NCBI RefSeq assembly: GCF_030406405.1
Contig: NZ_JAUEPL010000011.1
Coordinates: forward strand, 1 to 64,000
From: Streptomyces ficellus
GTDB taxonomy: Bacteria > Actinomycetota > Actinomycetes > Streptomycetales > Streptomycetaceae
DNA: 64,000 nt
Reading direction: 5' to 3'
Of this stretch, positions 15,557 to 24,703 are shown one piece after another (the stretch's first letter is position 1; each line of letters starts with the position of its first letter). Position numbers and translations under genes: made by a program. The notes under the pieces are model-generated. The model had not been told where the DNA came from and made no database searches. It worked only from the letters and a program-made list of their open reading frames with translations.

Positions 15557-15604
15557 CGACACCGCCCCCGGGCGGCGCCTGCGGCTACTGCCCCGTCCGC
15601 GCGG

Positions 15605-16564
15605 TTACTGCCCCGTCAGCCCCTCCACCAGCGAGTCCGCCGCCGCGTACGGGTCCAGCTCGCCCGCGACGATGCGCTCCGCCAGCGCGTCCAGGCGCCG
15701 GTCGCCGTGCAGGTCGCCGATCCGCTCCCGCAACGCGGTCACCGCGATGGTCTCGACCTCGTGCGCGGCCCGCGCGCGGCGGCGTTCCGCGAGGACGCCC
15801 CGCTCCTCCATCCACGCGCGGTGCTTCTCCAGCGCCTCGACGACCTCGTCGATGCCTTCTCCCCGCGCCGCCACGGTCTTGACGATCGGCGGCCGCCAGT
15901 CGCCCGGCCCGCGCGCCTCCCCCAGCCCCAGCATGTGGTTGAGCTCGCGCGCGGTGGCGTCGGCGCCGTCCCGGTCGGCCTTGTTGACGACGTACACGTC
16001 ACCGATCTCCAGGATTCCGGCCTTCGCGGCCTGGATCCCGTCACCCATCCCCGGGGCCAGCAGCACCACCGACGTATCGGCCTGGGAGGCGATCTCCACC
16101 TCCGACTGCCCCACGCCCACCGTCTCCACCAGCACCACGTCGCACCCCGCGGCATCCAGCACGCGAATCGCCTGCGGGGCGGCCCACGCGAGCCCGCCCA
16201 GATGCCCCCGGGTCGCCATCGACCGGATGTAGACCCCCGGGTCCGACGCGTGTTCGGACATCCGGACCCGGTCGCCGAGCAGCGCGCCCCCGCTGAACGG
16301 CGAGGACGGGTCGACGGCGAGCACCCCGACCCGCTTCCCGGCCCGCCGGTACGCGGTGACCAGCGCCGACGTCGATGTCGACTTGCCGACACCGGGCGAG
16401 CCGGTCAGGCCCACCACGTACGCACCGCCGGCCAGCGGCGCCAGCGCCGCCATCACCTCACGGAGCTGCGGGGACGCCCCCTCCACGAGCGAGATCAGCC
16501 GGGCCACGGCGCGCGGCCGGCCCTCCCGTGCCTGGGCGACCAGTGCGGGGACGTCCACCATCAC
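15605..16564 (-). CDS. meaB: MeaB/ArgK-family G-protein chaperone of acyl-CoA mutases
   Basis: 319 residues. Metallochaperone GTPase of the G3E class: P-loop GSPGVGKST (55-63), switch region AVDPSSPFSGGALLGDRVRM, Walker B/G3 ETVGVGQSE and G4 NKAD. It gates loading of adenosylcobalamin and protects the cofactor in B12-dependent mutases, here probably methylmalonyl-CoA or isobutyryl-CoA mutase. The start is GTG followed by ATG, with AAGGAG at suitable spacing for either. It follows the thiolase gene by 22 bases on the same strand, probably as one operon. It fits with icmA, mce and the cobalamin adenosyltransferase elsewhere in the window. Confidence 0.93.
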   Translation of the reverse strand: MMVDVPALVAQAREGRPRAVARLISLVEGASPQLREVMAALAPLAGGAYVVGLTGSPGVGKSTSTSALVTAYRRAGKRVGVLAVDPSSPFSGGALLGDRVRMSEHASDPGVYIRSMATRGHLGGLAWAAPQAIRVLDAAGCDVVLVETVGVGQSEVEIASQADTSVVLLAPGMGDGIQAAKAGILEIGDVYVVNKADRDGADATARELNHMLGLGEARGPGDWRPPIVKTVAARGEGIDEVVEALEKHRAWMEERGVLAERRRARAAHEVETIAVTALRERIGDLHGDRRLDALAERIVAGELDPYAAADSLVEGLTGQ

Positions 16565-16586
16565 GTACAGAGCTCCTTCAGCCGGT

Positions 16587-17795
16587 TTACTTGCCGTTGC
16601 CCGGCACGCGGACGATCAGCGCGTCGCCCTGGCCGCCGCCACCGCACAGCGCCGCCGCGCCGACGCCGCCGCCGCGCCGCTTCAGCTCCAGCGCGAGGTG
16701 GAGGACGACACGGGCGCCGGACATGCCGATCGGGTGCCCGAGCGCGATGGCGCCGCCGTTGACGTTCACCTTTTCCGGGGTCACGCCGAGGTCCTTCATT
16801 GACTGGACGGCGACGGCCGCGAACGCCTCGTTGATCTCGATCAGATCAAGATCGGTGACGTCCAGGCCCTCCTTCTTCAGGGCGTGCCGGATCGCGTTGG
16901 ACGGCTGGGACTGGAGCGAGTTGTCCGGGCCGGCCACGTTCCCGTGGGCGCCGATCTCGGCGATCCACTCCAGCCCGAGCTGCTCGGCCCTGGCCTTGCT
17001 CATGACGACGACCGCGGCCGCGCCGTCCGAGATCTGGGAGGACGTGCCGGCCGTGATGGTGCCGTCCTTGGCGAAGGCGGGGCGCAGCTTGCCCAGCGAC
17101 TCGGCCGTGGTCTCGGGTCGGATGCCCTCGTCCTTGCTGAAGAGGACGGGTTCACCCTTGCGCTGCGGGATCTCCACGGGCGTGATCTCGGCCTCGAAGA
17201 TGCCGTTCTTCTGCGCGGCGGCGGCCCGCTGGTGGGACAGGGCCGCGATCTCGTCCTGCGCCTCGCGCGGGATGCCGAGGCGGGTGTTGTGCTTCTCCGT
17301 GGACTCGCCCATGGCGATGTTCTCGAAGGAGTCGGTGAGGCCGTCGTAGGCCATGGCGTCGATCATCTCGATCGCGCCGTACTTGTAGCCCTCGCGCGAC
17401 TTGGGCAGCAGGTGCGGGGCGTTGGTCATGGACTCCTGGCCGCCGGCGACGATGACGTCGAACTCGCCCGCGCGGATCAGCTGGTCGGCGAGCGCGATGG
17501 CGTCGAGGCCCGACAGGCAGACCTTGTTGATCGTCAGCGCGGGGACGTTCATCGGGATGCCGGCCTTGACGGCGGCCTGGCGGGCGGGGATCTGGCCGGC
17601 GCCGGCCTGGAGCACCTGACCCATGATCACGTACTGAACCTGGTCACCGCCGATGCCCGCCCGGTCCAGCGCGGCCTTGATGGCGAAGCCGCCGAGGTCG
17701 GCTCCGGAGAAGGACTTCAGCGAGCCGAGCAGCCGGCCCATGGGCGTGCGGGCGCCCGCGACGATGACGGAGGTGGTACCAGTCGTTCCAGACAT
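16587..17795 (-). CDS. acetyl-CoA C-acetyltransferase (thiolase)
   Basis: 402 residues. Catalytic Cys93 (INKVCLSG), His354 (GHPIGMSG) and Cys384 ([10 protein letters not shown]), together with NEAFAAVAV, complete the thiolase II active site. It interconverts two acetyl-CoA and acetoacetyl-CoA and probably works in the biosynthetic or ethylmalonyl-CoA direction with the hydroxybutyryl-CoA dehydrogenase encoded at 34667. It is the first gene of the operon with meaB and is divergent from mce. The 136-base gap to mce must hold promoters for both; I see a GTACTGAGCGGTAC element there but no clear -10/-35 pair. Confidence 0.93.
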   Translation of the reverse strand: MSGTTGTTSVIVAGARTPMGRLLGSLKSFSGADLGGFAIKAALDRAGIGGDQVQYVIMGQVLQAGAGQIPARQAAVKAGIPMNVPALTINKVCLSGLDAIALADQLIRAGEFDVIVAGGQESMTNAPHLLPKSREGYKYGAIEMIDAMAYDGLTDSFENIAMGESTEKHNTRLGIPREAQDEIAALSHQRAAAAQKNGIFEAEITPVEIPQRKGEPVLFSKDEGIRPETTAESLGKLRPAFAKDGTITAGTSSQISDGAAAVVVMSKARAEQLGLEWIAEIGAHGNVAGPDNSLQSQPSNAIRHALKKEGLDVTDLDLIEINEAFAAVAVQSMKDLGVTPEKVNVNGGAIALGHPIGMSGARVVLHLALELKRRGGGVGAAALCGGGGQGDALIVRVPGNGK

Positions 17796-17931
17796 GAGGC
17801 ACGGCCCCTTGGGTGAGATGTGAACGAGGGTTTACTGCCAATGTACTGAGCGGTACGGGCCCGGGTCACCGGGCAGTCGGTGTGATCGCGCGCACGTTGC
17901 GTAACCACCTCCCGCGCGCTGCACTGGTCCC

Positions 17932-18381
17932 ATGCTGACGCGAATCGACCACATCGGGATCGCCTGTTTCGACCTCGACAAGACTGTTGAGTTCTACCGT
18001 GCCACGTACGGCTTCGAGGTCTTCCACTCCGAGGTCAACGAGGAGCAGGGGGTCCGCGAGGCCATGCTCAAGATCAATGAGACGTCGGACGGCGGCGCCT
18101 CCTACCTCCAGCTCCTGGAGCCCACCCGCGAGGACTCGGCGGTCGGGAAGTGGCTGGCCAAGAACGGCGAGGGGGTGCACCACATCGCCTTCGGCACGGC
18201 GGACGTCGACGGGGACGCCGCCGACATCCGTGGGAAGGGTGTGCGGGTTCTGTACGAAGAGCCGCGCATCGGGTCCATGGGCTCCCGTATCACGTTCCTC
18301 CACCCGAAGGACTGTCACGGCGTGCTCACCGAGCTCGTCACCTCGGCGGATCCCGCTCCGGCCGACTCGGCGGAGCACTGA
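17932..18381 (+). CDS. mce: methylmalonyl-CoA epimerase
   Basis: 149 residues of the vicinal-oxygen-chelate (glyoxalase) fold. It interconverts (2R)- and (2S)-methylmalonyl-CoA, linking mutase, carboxylase and polyketide extender-unit supply. The metal ligands appear as His7 (RIDHIGIACFDL), Gln60 (SYLQLLEP), His84 (GVHHIAF) and Glu134 (LTELV); their spacing matches characterised epimerases. Divergent from thiolase-meaB, which act in the same pathway. No ribosome site is visible before the ATG. A candidate scy promoter overlaps its stop codon. Confidence 0.93.
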   Translation: MLTRIDHIGIACFDLDKTVEFYRATYGFEVFHSEVNEEQGVREAMLKINETSDGGASYLQLLEPTREDSAVGKWLAKNGEGVHHIAFGTADVDGDAADIRGKGVRVLYEEPRIGSMGSRITFLHPKDCHGVLTELVTSADPAPADSAEH

Positions 18382-18407
18382 CCTCCGGATTCTCGGCCCG
18401 GTAGAGT
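18378..18407 (+). promoter_or_regulatory. candidate promoter for scy
   Basis: CTGACC (18378-18383) and TAGAGT (18402-18407) are separated by 18 bases and lie at the end of mce. The predicted leader to the scy GTG is about 135 bases and contains the palindrome at 18483. Confidence 0.35.
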
Positions 18408-18482
18408 GGGCGGCTCCGGGCCGGGGCCGGATCGGGGCCGTGCCGCGTCCTCGTCTGTGATCTGACACCATTCCCCGGGGGG

Positions 18483-18500
18483 CCGTTCGCCGGCGAACGG
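18483..18500. promoter_or_regulatory. 18-bp perfect palindrome in the scy leader
   Basis: CCGTTCGCCGGCGAACGG is exactly self-complementary and ends 47 bases before the scy start codon. It could be an operator, an RNA hairpin in the leader or a terminator for mce; no U tract follows, which makes a terminator less likely. Confidence 0.5.
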
Positions 18501-18547
18501 TGCTCGTACAAAGAGAGTTGCGACCAGGGGACGGATGGGACCGCGCA

Positions 18548-21500
18548 GTGCGGGGCTACGAACGCCAGGAGAGCCACCGGGCTGACGACCACCTTTCGCG
18601 GTTCGAAGCCGAGATGGACCGGCTGAAGACCGAGCGGGAGAAGGCCGTCCAGCACGCCGAGGACCTCGGTTACCAGGTCGAGGTGTTGCGCGCCAAGCTC
18701 CATGAGGCGCGCCGCACCATCGCCTCGCGTCCGGCGTACGACAGCGCCGACATCGGCTACCAGGCCGAGCAGTTGCTGCGGAACGCCCAGATCCAGGCCG
18801 ACCAGATGCGCTCGGACGCCGAGCGCGAGCTGCGCGAGGCCCGGGCCCAGACGCAGCGGATACTGCAGGAGCACGCCGAGCACCAGGCGCGCCTCCAGGC
18901 GGAGTTGCACGCCGAGGCGGTGCAGCGCCGCCAGCGCCTGGACCAGGAGTTGTCCGAGCGCCGCCAGACGGTCGAGGCGCATGTCAACGAGAACGTGGCC
19001 TGGGCGGAGCAGCTGCGCGCCCGTACCGAGGCGCAGGCCCGCCGCCTGATGGACGAGTCCCGCGCCGAGGCCGAGCAGGCGCTCGCCGCCGCCCGCGCGG
19101 AGGCCACCCGGCTCGCCGAGGAGGCCCGCCAGCGGCTCCGCTCGGAGACCGAGACGGCCCGCGCGGAGGCCGAGGCGATCCTGCTGCGCGCCCGCAGGGA
19201 CGCCGAGCGGCTGCTGAACGCCGCGTCGACCCAGGCCCAGGAGGCCACCAGCCACGCCGAGCAGCTGCGCAGCGCCACCACCGCCGAGTCGGAGCAGGCG
19301 CGCCAGCAGGCGACCGAGCTGAGCCGGGCCGCCGAGCAGCGGATGGCCGAGGCGGAGGAGCGGCTGCGCGAGGCCCGCGCGGAGGCCGACCGGGTCCTCG
19401 CGGAGGCCAAGGAGGCCGCCACCAAGCAGCTCGCCAGCGCCGAATCGGCCAACGAGCAGCGCACCCGTACGGCCAAGTCGGAGATCGCCCGGCTGGTCGC
19501 GGAGGCCACCAAGGAGTCCGAGGCGCTCAAGGCGGAGGCCGAGCAGGCGCTCGCCGACGCCCGCGCGGCGGCGGAGCAGCTGCTCGCCGAGGCCACGGAG
19601 AAGGCCCGTACGAAGGCGGCCGAGGATTCGGCGGCGCAGCTCGCCAAGGCCGCTCGTACGGCCGAGGAGGTCCTCAGCAAGGCGTCGGAGGACGCGCAGG
19701 AGACCACCCGCAAGGCGTCCGAGGAGGCCGAGCGGATCCGCCGCGAGGCGGAGGCGGAGGCCGACCGGCTGCGCGGCGAGGCGCACGACACGGCCGAGCA
19801 GCTCAAGGGCGCGGCGAAGGACGACACCAAGGAGTACCGCGCCAAGACCGTCGAGCTCCAGGAGGAGGCGCGCCGGCTGCGCGGCGAGGCGGAGCAGCTG
19901 CGGGCGGACGCGATCGCCGAGGGCGAGCGGATCCGTGGCGAGGCGCGGCGCGAGGCCGTCCAGCAGATCGAGGAGGCGGCCAAGACCGCCGAGGAGCTGC
20001 TGACCAAGGCGAAGGCGGACGCGGACGAGCTGCGCACGGGTGCGACGGCCGAGAGCGAGCGGGTCCGTACGGAGGCGATCGAGCGGGCGACCTCCCTGCG
20101 CAAGCAGGCCGAGGAGACCCTGGAGCGCACCCGCGCGGAGGCCGACCGGCTGCGCGCCGAGGCCGAGGAGCAGGCCGAGTCGGTGAAGGCCGCGGCCGAG
20201 CAGGCCGCCGCCGCGCTGCGCGAGGAGGCCGAGCGGGGCGTCGCGGCCCGGCAGGCGGAGGCGGCCGAGGAGCTGGCCCGGCTGCACACCGAGGCCGAGG
20301 CGCGGCTCGCCGCGGCCGAGCAGGCGCTCGCCGACGCGCGCGCGCAGAGCGAGCGGATCCGCCGCGAGGCCGCGGAGGAGGCCGAGCGGCTGCGCACGGA
20401 GGCCGCCGAGCGGCTGCGCACGCTCCAGGCGCAGGCCGAGCAGGAGGCGGAGCGGCTGCGTACCGAGGCCGCGTCGGACGCGTCGACCACGCGCGCGGAG
20501 GCGGAGAGCGCCGCGGTACGGCTCCGCTCGGAGGCCGCCGCCGAGGCGGAGCGCCTGAAGTCGGAGGCGCAGGAAGCGGCCGCCCGGATGCGGGCGGAGG
20601 CGCAGACGGCGGCCGAGCGGGTGACGGCGGAGGCCGCCGAGGAGCTGGCCGCCGCCCGCGAGGAGGCCAACCGTCGCCGCCGCGAGGCGGAGGAGACGCT
20701 GGGCTCCGCGCGCGCGGAGGCCGACCAGGAGCGGGAGCGGGCGCGCGAGCAGAGCGAGGAACTGCTGGCGTCGGCGCGCAAGCGGGTCGAGGAGGCGCAG
20801 ACCGAGGCCCAGCGGCTGGTCGAGGAGGCGGACCGGCGGGCCACCGAGATGGTGTCGGCCGCCGAGCAGACCGCGCAGCAGGTGCGGGACGCGGTCGCGG
20901 GGCTGCACGAGCAGGCCGAGGAGGAGATCGCCGGGCTGCGGTCGGCCGCCGAGCATGTCGCGGAGCGCACCAGGACCGAGGCGCAGGAGGAGGCGGACCG
21001 GGTCCGTTCCGACGCGTACGCGGAGCGGGAGCGGGCCGCGGAGGACGCGGGCCGGGTGCGCGAGCGCGCCAAGGAGGAGGCGGACGCCGCCAAGGCGCTG
21101 GCCGAACGGACGGTGGCGGACGCCATCGCCGAGTCGGAGCGGCTGAAGGCGGACACCGCCGAGTACGCCCAGCGGATGCGGACGGAGGCGTCGGACTCGC
21201 TCGCCTCGGCGGAGCAGGACGCGGCGCGTACGCGGGCCGAGGCGCGGCAGGACGCCAACCGGATCCGTTCGGAGGCGGCGTCGCAGGCGGACCGGCTGGT
21301 CGGCGAGGCGACGAGCGAGGCCGAGCGGATGACGGCCGAGGCGGCCGAGCTGCTGGCCACCGCCGAGCAGGACGCCGCGCGGCTGCGCACCGAGGCCGAG
21401 CAGGTCAAGGCGGACGGTGAGGCACAGGCCGAGGCGCTGCGGGCGGCCGCCCGGGCGGACGGCGAGCAGGTCCTGGACGAGGCGCGGCAGGCGGCCGACA

Positions 21501-22633
21501 AGCGGCGCGCGGACGCGGCGGCGCAGGCGGACCAGCTGATCGGCGAGGCGACGAGCGAGGCCGAGCGGATCGGCTCCGAGACGGCCGAGCGGGTGGAGCG
21601 GCTGGTCGCGGAGGCGACGGCGGAGGCGGAGCGGCTGCGCACGGAGGCGGCGAGCGAGGCCGAGCGCGTGCGGGCCGAGGCGAACGCGGAGGCGGAGCGG
21701 CTGCGGGCCGAGGCCGCCGAGACGGTCGGCTCCGCGCAGCAGGCGGCGGAGCGCATCCGCGCGGAGGCGGAGCGGCTGCGTACGGAGACGGAGGCGGCCG
21801 CCGAGCGGCTGCGTACCGAGGCGCGGGCCGAGGCCGACCGTACCCTCGACGAGGCGCGGGAGGCGGCGGCCAAGCGGCGGGCGGACGCGGCCGAGCAGGC
21901 CGACCAGCTCATCGCGAAGGCGCGGGAGGAGGCGCTGCGGGCCACCGCCGAGGCGGAGTCGCAGGCCGACACGATGGTCGGCGCGGCCCGCAAGGAGGCC
22001 GAGCGGATCGTCGCCGAGGCGACCGTCGAGGGCAACACCCTGGTGGAGAAGGCCCGCACGGACGCCGACGAGCTGCTGGTGGGGGCGCGCAGTGACGCCA
22101 ACGCCATAAGGGAGCGTACGGAGGAGCTTCGCCGGCGTACCGAGGCGGAGGTCGAGGAGCTCCACGAGCGGGCCCGCCAGGAGAGCGCCGAGCAGATGAA
22201 GACGGCGGGCGAGCGCGTCGACAAGCTGGTGAAGGCCGCGACCGAGCAGCGGGCGGAGGCCGAGGCCAAGGCCAAGGAGCTGCTGGCCGAGGCGAACTCG
22301 GAGGCGAGCAAGGTCCGTATCTCGGCGGTGAAGAAGGCGGAGGGGCTGCTCAAGGAGGCCGAGCAGAAGAAGGCCGCGCTGTCCCGCGAGGCGGAGAAGA
22401 TCAAGGCGGACGCCGAGCGCGAGGCCGAGCAGATGATCTCCGAGGGCAAGCGCGAACTGGAGGTGCTGGTGCGCCGCCGCGAGGACATTCAGGCCGAAAT
22501 CTCCCGTGTCCAGGACGTGCTGGAGGCGTTGGAATCTTTCGAAGCGCCCACGGGGGGTACCAAGGACGGCGGAGTCAAGGCGGGCGCGGCGGCAGGGGTT
22601 ACCCGTTCCAGTGGCAAGTCAACCGAGGGCTAA
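18548..22633 (+). CDS. scy: Scy, giant coiled-coil polarity/scaffold protein
   Basis: About 1361 residues, almost all heptad/hendecad coiled coil made of short Ala-Glu-Ala and RLRxEA units (AEAERLRTEA, AEQLRADA and the like), with no globular domain after the N-terminal MDRLKTEREKAVQHAEDLGYQVEVLRAKLHEARR segment. Scy scaffolds the Streptomyces tip-organising centre, recruits DivIVA and FilP, and sets tip number. S. coelicolor Scy is of similar length, as I recall. I chose the GTG at 18548, which gives the conserved VRGYERQESHRADDHLSRFE start; an in-frame start at 18500 would add 16 unrelated residues. filP follows on the same strand. The repetitive, strongly biased sequence also opens very long meaningless frames on the other strand. 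Confidence 0.93.
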   Translation: MRGYERQESHRADDHLSRFEAEMDRLKTEREKAVQHAEDLGYQVEVLRAKLHEARRTIASRPAYDSADIGYQAEQLLRNAQIQADQMRSDAERELREARAQTQRILQEHAEHQARLQAELHAEAVQRRQRLDQELSERRQTVEAHVNENVAWAEQLRARTEAQARRLMDESRAEAEQALAAARAEATRLAEEARQRLRSETETARAEAEAILLRARRDAERLLNAASTQAQEATSHAEQLRSATTAESEQARQQATELSRAAEQRMAEAEERLREARAEADRVLAEAKEAATKQLASAESANEQRTRTAKSEIARLVAEATKESEALKAEAEQALADARAAAEQLLAEATEKARTKAAEDSAAQLAKAARTAEEVLSKASEDAQETTRKASEEAERIRREAEAEADRLRGEAHDTAEQLKGAAKDDTKEYRAKTVELQEEARRLRGEAEQLRADAIAEGERIRGEARREAVQQIEEAAKTAEELLTKAKADADELRTGATAESERVRTEAIERATSLRKQAEETLERTRAEADRLRAEAEEQAESVKAAAEQAAAALREEAERGVAARQAEAAEELARLHTEAEARLAAAEQALADARAQSERIRREAAEEAERLRTEAAERLRTLQAQAEQEAERLRTEAASDASTTRAEAESAAVRLRSEAAAEAERLKSEAQEAAARMRAEAQTAAERVTAEAAEELAAAREEANRRRREAEETLGSARAEADQERERAREQSEELLASARKRVEEAQTEAQRLVEEADRRATEMVSAAEQTAQQVRDAVAGLHEQAEEEIAGLRSAAEHVAERTRTEAQEEADRVRSDAYAERERAAEDAGRVRERAKEEADAAKALAERTVADAIAESERLKADTAEYAQRMRTEASDSLASAEQDAARTRAEARQDANRIRSEAASQADRLVGEATSEAERMTAEAAELLATAEQDAARLRTEAEQVKADGEAQAEALRAAARADGEQVLDEARQAADKRRADAAAQADQLIGEATSEAERIGSETAERVERLVAEATAEAERLRTEAASEAERVRAEANAEAERLRAEAAETVGSAQQAAERIRAEAERLRTETEAAAERLRTEARAEADRTLDEAREAAAKRRADAAEQADQLIAKAREEALRATAEAESQADTMVGAARKEAERIVAEATVEGNTLVEKARTDADELLVGARSDANAIRERTEELRRRTEAEVEELHERARQESAEQMKTAGERVDKLVKAATEQRAEAEAKAKELLAEANSEASKVRISAVKKAEGLLKEAEQKKAALSREAEKIKADAEREAEQMISEGKRELEVLVRRREDIQAEISRVQDVLEALESFEAPTGGTKDGGVKAGAAAGVTRSSGKSTEG

Positions 22634-22749
22634 GCCACTCAAAAGGCTGGACATTCTCCAGTTTGAACGGGCATCCGCTCGAAGACACGCCGCATTGACC
22701 CCTAGGATTCCCCCTAACACCTCAGCCGGTCTCATTCGACAGGAACCCC

Positions 22750-23688
22750 ATGAGCGACACTTCCTCCCCCTTCGGCTTCGAGCTCGTGCGGCGTGGGTAC
22801 GACCGCGGTCAGGTGGACGACCGCATTACCAAACTCGTCGCCGACCGAGACAGTGCTCTGGCCCGAATCACCTCTCTGGAAAAGCGCATCGAGGAGCTCC
22901 ACCTCGAGACGCAGAACGCCCAGGCCCAGGTCAGCGACGCCGAGCCGTCGTACGCCGGCCTCGGCGCCCGCGTCGAGAAGATCCTCCGCCTCGCCGAGGA
23001 GGAGGCGAAGGACCTGCGTGAGGAGGCCCGTCGCGCCGCCGAGCAGCACCGTGAGCTCGCCGAGTCGGCGGCCCAGCAGGTGCGCAACGACGCCGAGTCG
23101 TTCGCGGCGGAGCGCAAGGCGAAGGCCGAGGACGAGGGCGTCCGGATCGTCGAGAAGGCCCAGAGCGAGGCCAACTCGCTGCGCGCCGAAGCGCAGAAGG
23201 ACGCGCAGTCCAAGCGTGAGGAGGCGGACGCGCTCTTCGAGGAGACCCGCGCGAAGGCCGCTCAGGCGGCGGCCGACTTCGAGACGAACCTCGCCAAGCG
23301 GCGCGAGCAGTCCGAGCGCGACCTGGCCTCGCGTCAGGCCAAGGCCGAGAAGCGCCTCGCCGAGATCGAGCACCGGGCGGAGCAGCTGCGCCTGGAGGCG
23401 GAGAAGCTGCGTACGGACGCGGAGCGCCGGGCCCGCCAGACGGTGGAGACCGCGCAGCGCCAGGCCGAGGACATCGTGGCCGACGCGAACGCCAAGGCGG
23501 ATCGTATCCGCAGCGAATCGGAGCGGGAGCTGGCGGCGCTGACGAACCGTCGCGACTCCATCAACGCCCAGCTGACCAACGTCCGCGAGATGCTGGCCAC
23601 CCTGACCGGCGCGGCGGTGGCCGCGGCCGGCTCCCCGGCCGACGACGAGCCGACCACCCGCGGCGTCCCGGCGCAGCAGACGCGCTGA
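22750..23688 (+). CDS. filP: FilP, coiled-coil intermediate-filament-like cytoskeletal protein
   Basis: 312 residues. The N-terminal FGFELVRRGYDRGQVDDRITKL resembles the DivIVA membrane-binding start. A long coiled coil (about 30-285) follows, broken near residue 65 (SDAEPSYAGL), and ends in a disordered tail (SPADDEPTTRGVPAQQTR). FilP assembles into filaments below hyphal tips, gives cells mechanical stability and interacts with Scy and DivIVA. It follows scy by 116 bases, within which TAGGAT could be a -10 box, so it may have its own promoter. AGGAACCCC precedes the ATG. A strong terminator follows. Confidence 0.95.
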   Translation: MSDTSSPFGFELVRRGYDRGQVDDRITKLVADRDSALARITSLEKRIEELHLETQNAQAQVSDAEPSYAGLGARVEKILRLAEEEAKDLREEARRAAEQHRELAESAAQQVRNDAESFAAERKAKAEDEGVRIVEKAQSEANSLRAEAQKDAQSKREEADALFEETRAKAAQAAADFETNLAKRREQSERDLASRQAKAEKRLAEIEHRAEQLRLEAEKLRTDAERRARQTVETAQRQAEDIVADANAKADRIRSESERELAALTNRRDSINAQLTNVREMLATLTGAAVAAAGSPADDEPTTRGVPAQQTR

Positions 23689-23709
23689 ACCACTCCGCGG
23701 CGGAAGAAC

Positions 23710-23742
23710 AGCCCCCCGTCATTCCGGTGGCGGGGGGCTTTG
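23710..23742 (+). terminator. intrinsic terminator of filP
   Basis: Perfect arms AGCCCCCCG (23710-23718) and CGGGGGGCT (23731-23739) are followed by TTGTGG. It lies 21 bases after the filP stop codon and separates scy-filP from the ABC transporter genes. Confidence 0.8.
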
Positions 23743-23750
23743 TGGGCCCG

Positions 23751-23756
23751 TAGCGT
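23751..23756 (+). promoter_or_regulatory. -10 element of a leaderless promoter for the first ABC operon
   Basis: TAGCGT ends six bases before the GTG at 23763, just after the filP terminator. Confidence 0.45.
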
Positions 23757-23762
23757 GGACGG

Positions 23763-24701
23763 GTGATCGAGCTTGAGGGTCTAACGAAACGTTTCGGTAC
23801 GAAGACGGCGGTCGACCATCTCTCCTTCCAGGTCCGCCCGGGTCAGGTGACGGGCTTCCTCGGGCCCAACGGGGCGGGCAAGTCGACGACCATGCGGATG
23901 GTCCTCGGTCTGGACCATCCGACCAGTGGGACGGCCCGCATCGACGGCAAGCACTACGGGGAACTGGACGAGCCGCTCACATACATCGGCGCGCTGCTGG
24001 AGGCCGGCGGGCTGCACGGGGGGCGCAGCGCGTACAACAACCTGCTGTGCCTGGCGCAGTCCAATCGCATTCCCGAGCGGCGGGTCGCTGAAGTTCTCGA
24101 TCTTGTCGGGTTGTCCGCCGTGGCCAGGAAGAAACCGAAGGGTTTCTCGATGGGGATGGGCCAGCGCCTGGGAATCGCCGCCGCGCTGCTGGGTGATCCG
24201 CAGATCTTGATGTTCGACGAACCCGTCAATGGTCTGGACCCCGAGGGAATTCACTGGATCCGCAATCTGATGAAGGCCCTTGCCGCGGAGGGCCGGACGA
24301 TCTTCGTATCCAGCCATCTGATGAGTGAAATGGCCCTGACCGCCGACCACTTGATCGTCATCGGACGGGGGAAGCTTCTCGCGGACACCTCGATGGCGGA
24401 TTTCATTCACCAGAACTCCCGCAGTTATGTACGGGTGCGTTCACCGCAGCCGGAGCAGCTGCGCGACGCCCTGCACAGCAGCGGCATGACGGTGGCCGAG
24501 GAGGGGAACGGCACGCTGGAGATCGACGGGGCTACGACCGAGGAGGTCGGCGAACTGGCGGGCCGGCACGGGATCGTGCTGCACGAGCTGAGCGCCCAAC
24601 GCGCCTCCCTGGAGGAGGCGTTCATGCGGATGACGGCGGCGGCGGTCGAGTACCACGCCCATGACGCGAACGCCCCTCAGTGGGCCCCGAAGGGGGTGTG
24701 A
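23763..24701 (+). CDS. ABC-2 type transporter ATP-binding protein (pair A)
   Basis: 312 residues. Walker A GPNGAGKST (34-42), a signature variant FSMGMGQRLGI in place of LSGGQ, Walker B ILMFDEPVNGLDP and switch SSHLMSEM are all present. A C-terminal domain of about 90 residues follows the ATPase, as in DrrA-like exporters. Partner of the permease encoded two bases downstream; together they should form an exporter or a regulator-type ABC-2 complex whose substrate is unknown. The GTG start fits a leaderless transcript. It is closely paralogous to the ATPase encoded at 25612. Confidence 0.92.
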   Translation: MIELEGLTKRFGTKTAVDHLSFQVRPGQVTGFLGPNGAGKSTTMRMVLGLDHPTSGTARIDGKHYGELDEPLTYIGALLEAGGLHGGRSAYNNLLCLAQSNRIPERRVAEVLDLVGLSAVARKKPKGFSMGMGQRLGIAAALLGDPQILMFDEPVNGLDPEGIHWIRNLMKALAAEGRTIFVSSHLMSEMALTADHLIVIGRGKLLADTSMADFIHQNSRSYVRVRSPQPEQLRDALHSSGMTVAEEGNGTLEIDGATTEEVGELAGRHGIVLHELSAQRASLEEAFMRMTAAAVEYHAHDANAPQWAPKGV

Positions 24702-24703
24702 CG

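Noticed and set aside
15087..15604. CRISPR array
   Set aside because: Units of 61-70 bases are repeated almost end to end with no constant repeat/unique spacer pattern, and no cas genes are present.
17796..17931. GTACTGAGCGGTAC between the thiolase and epimerase genes as an operator
   Set aside because: The outer GTAC words are palindromic by themselves and the centre TGAGCG is not symmetric, so support for an operator is too weak.
18338..22488. Open frames of more than 1200 codons antisense to scy in two frames
   Set aside because: They mirror the Ala/Glu/Arg repeat composition of scy (runs of Leu-Arg-Gly or Ser-Ala-Arg), have no start signals or domains, and are explained by codon bias of a long coiled-coil gene.
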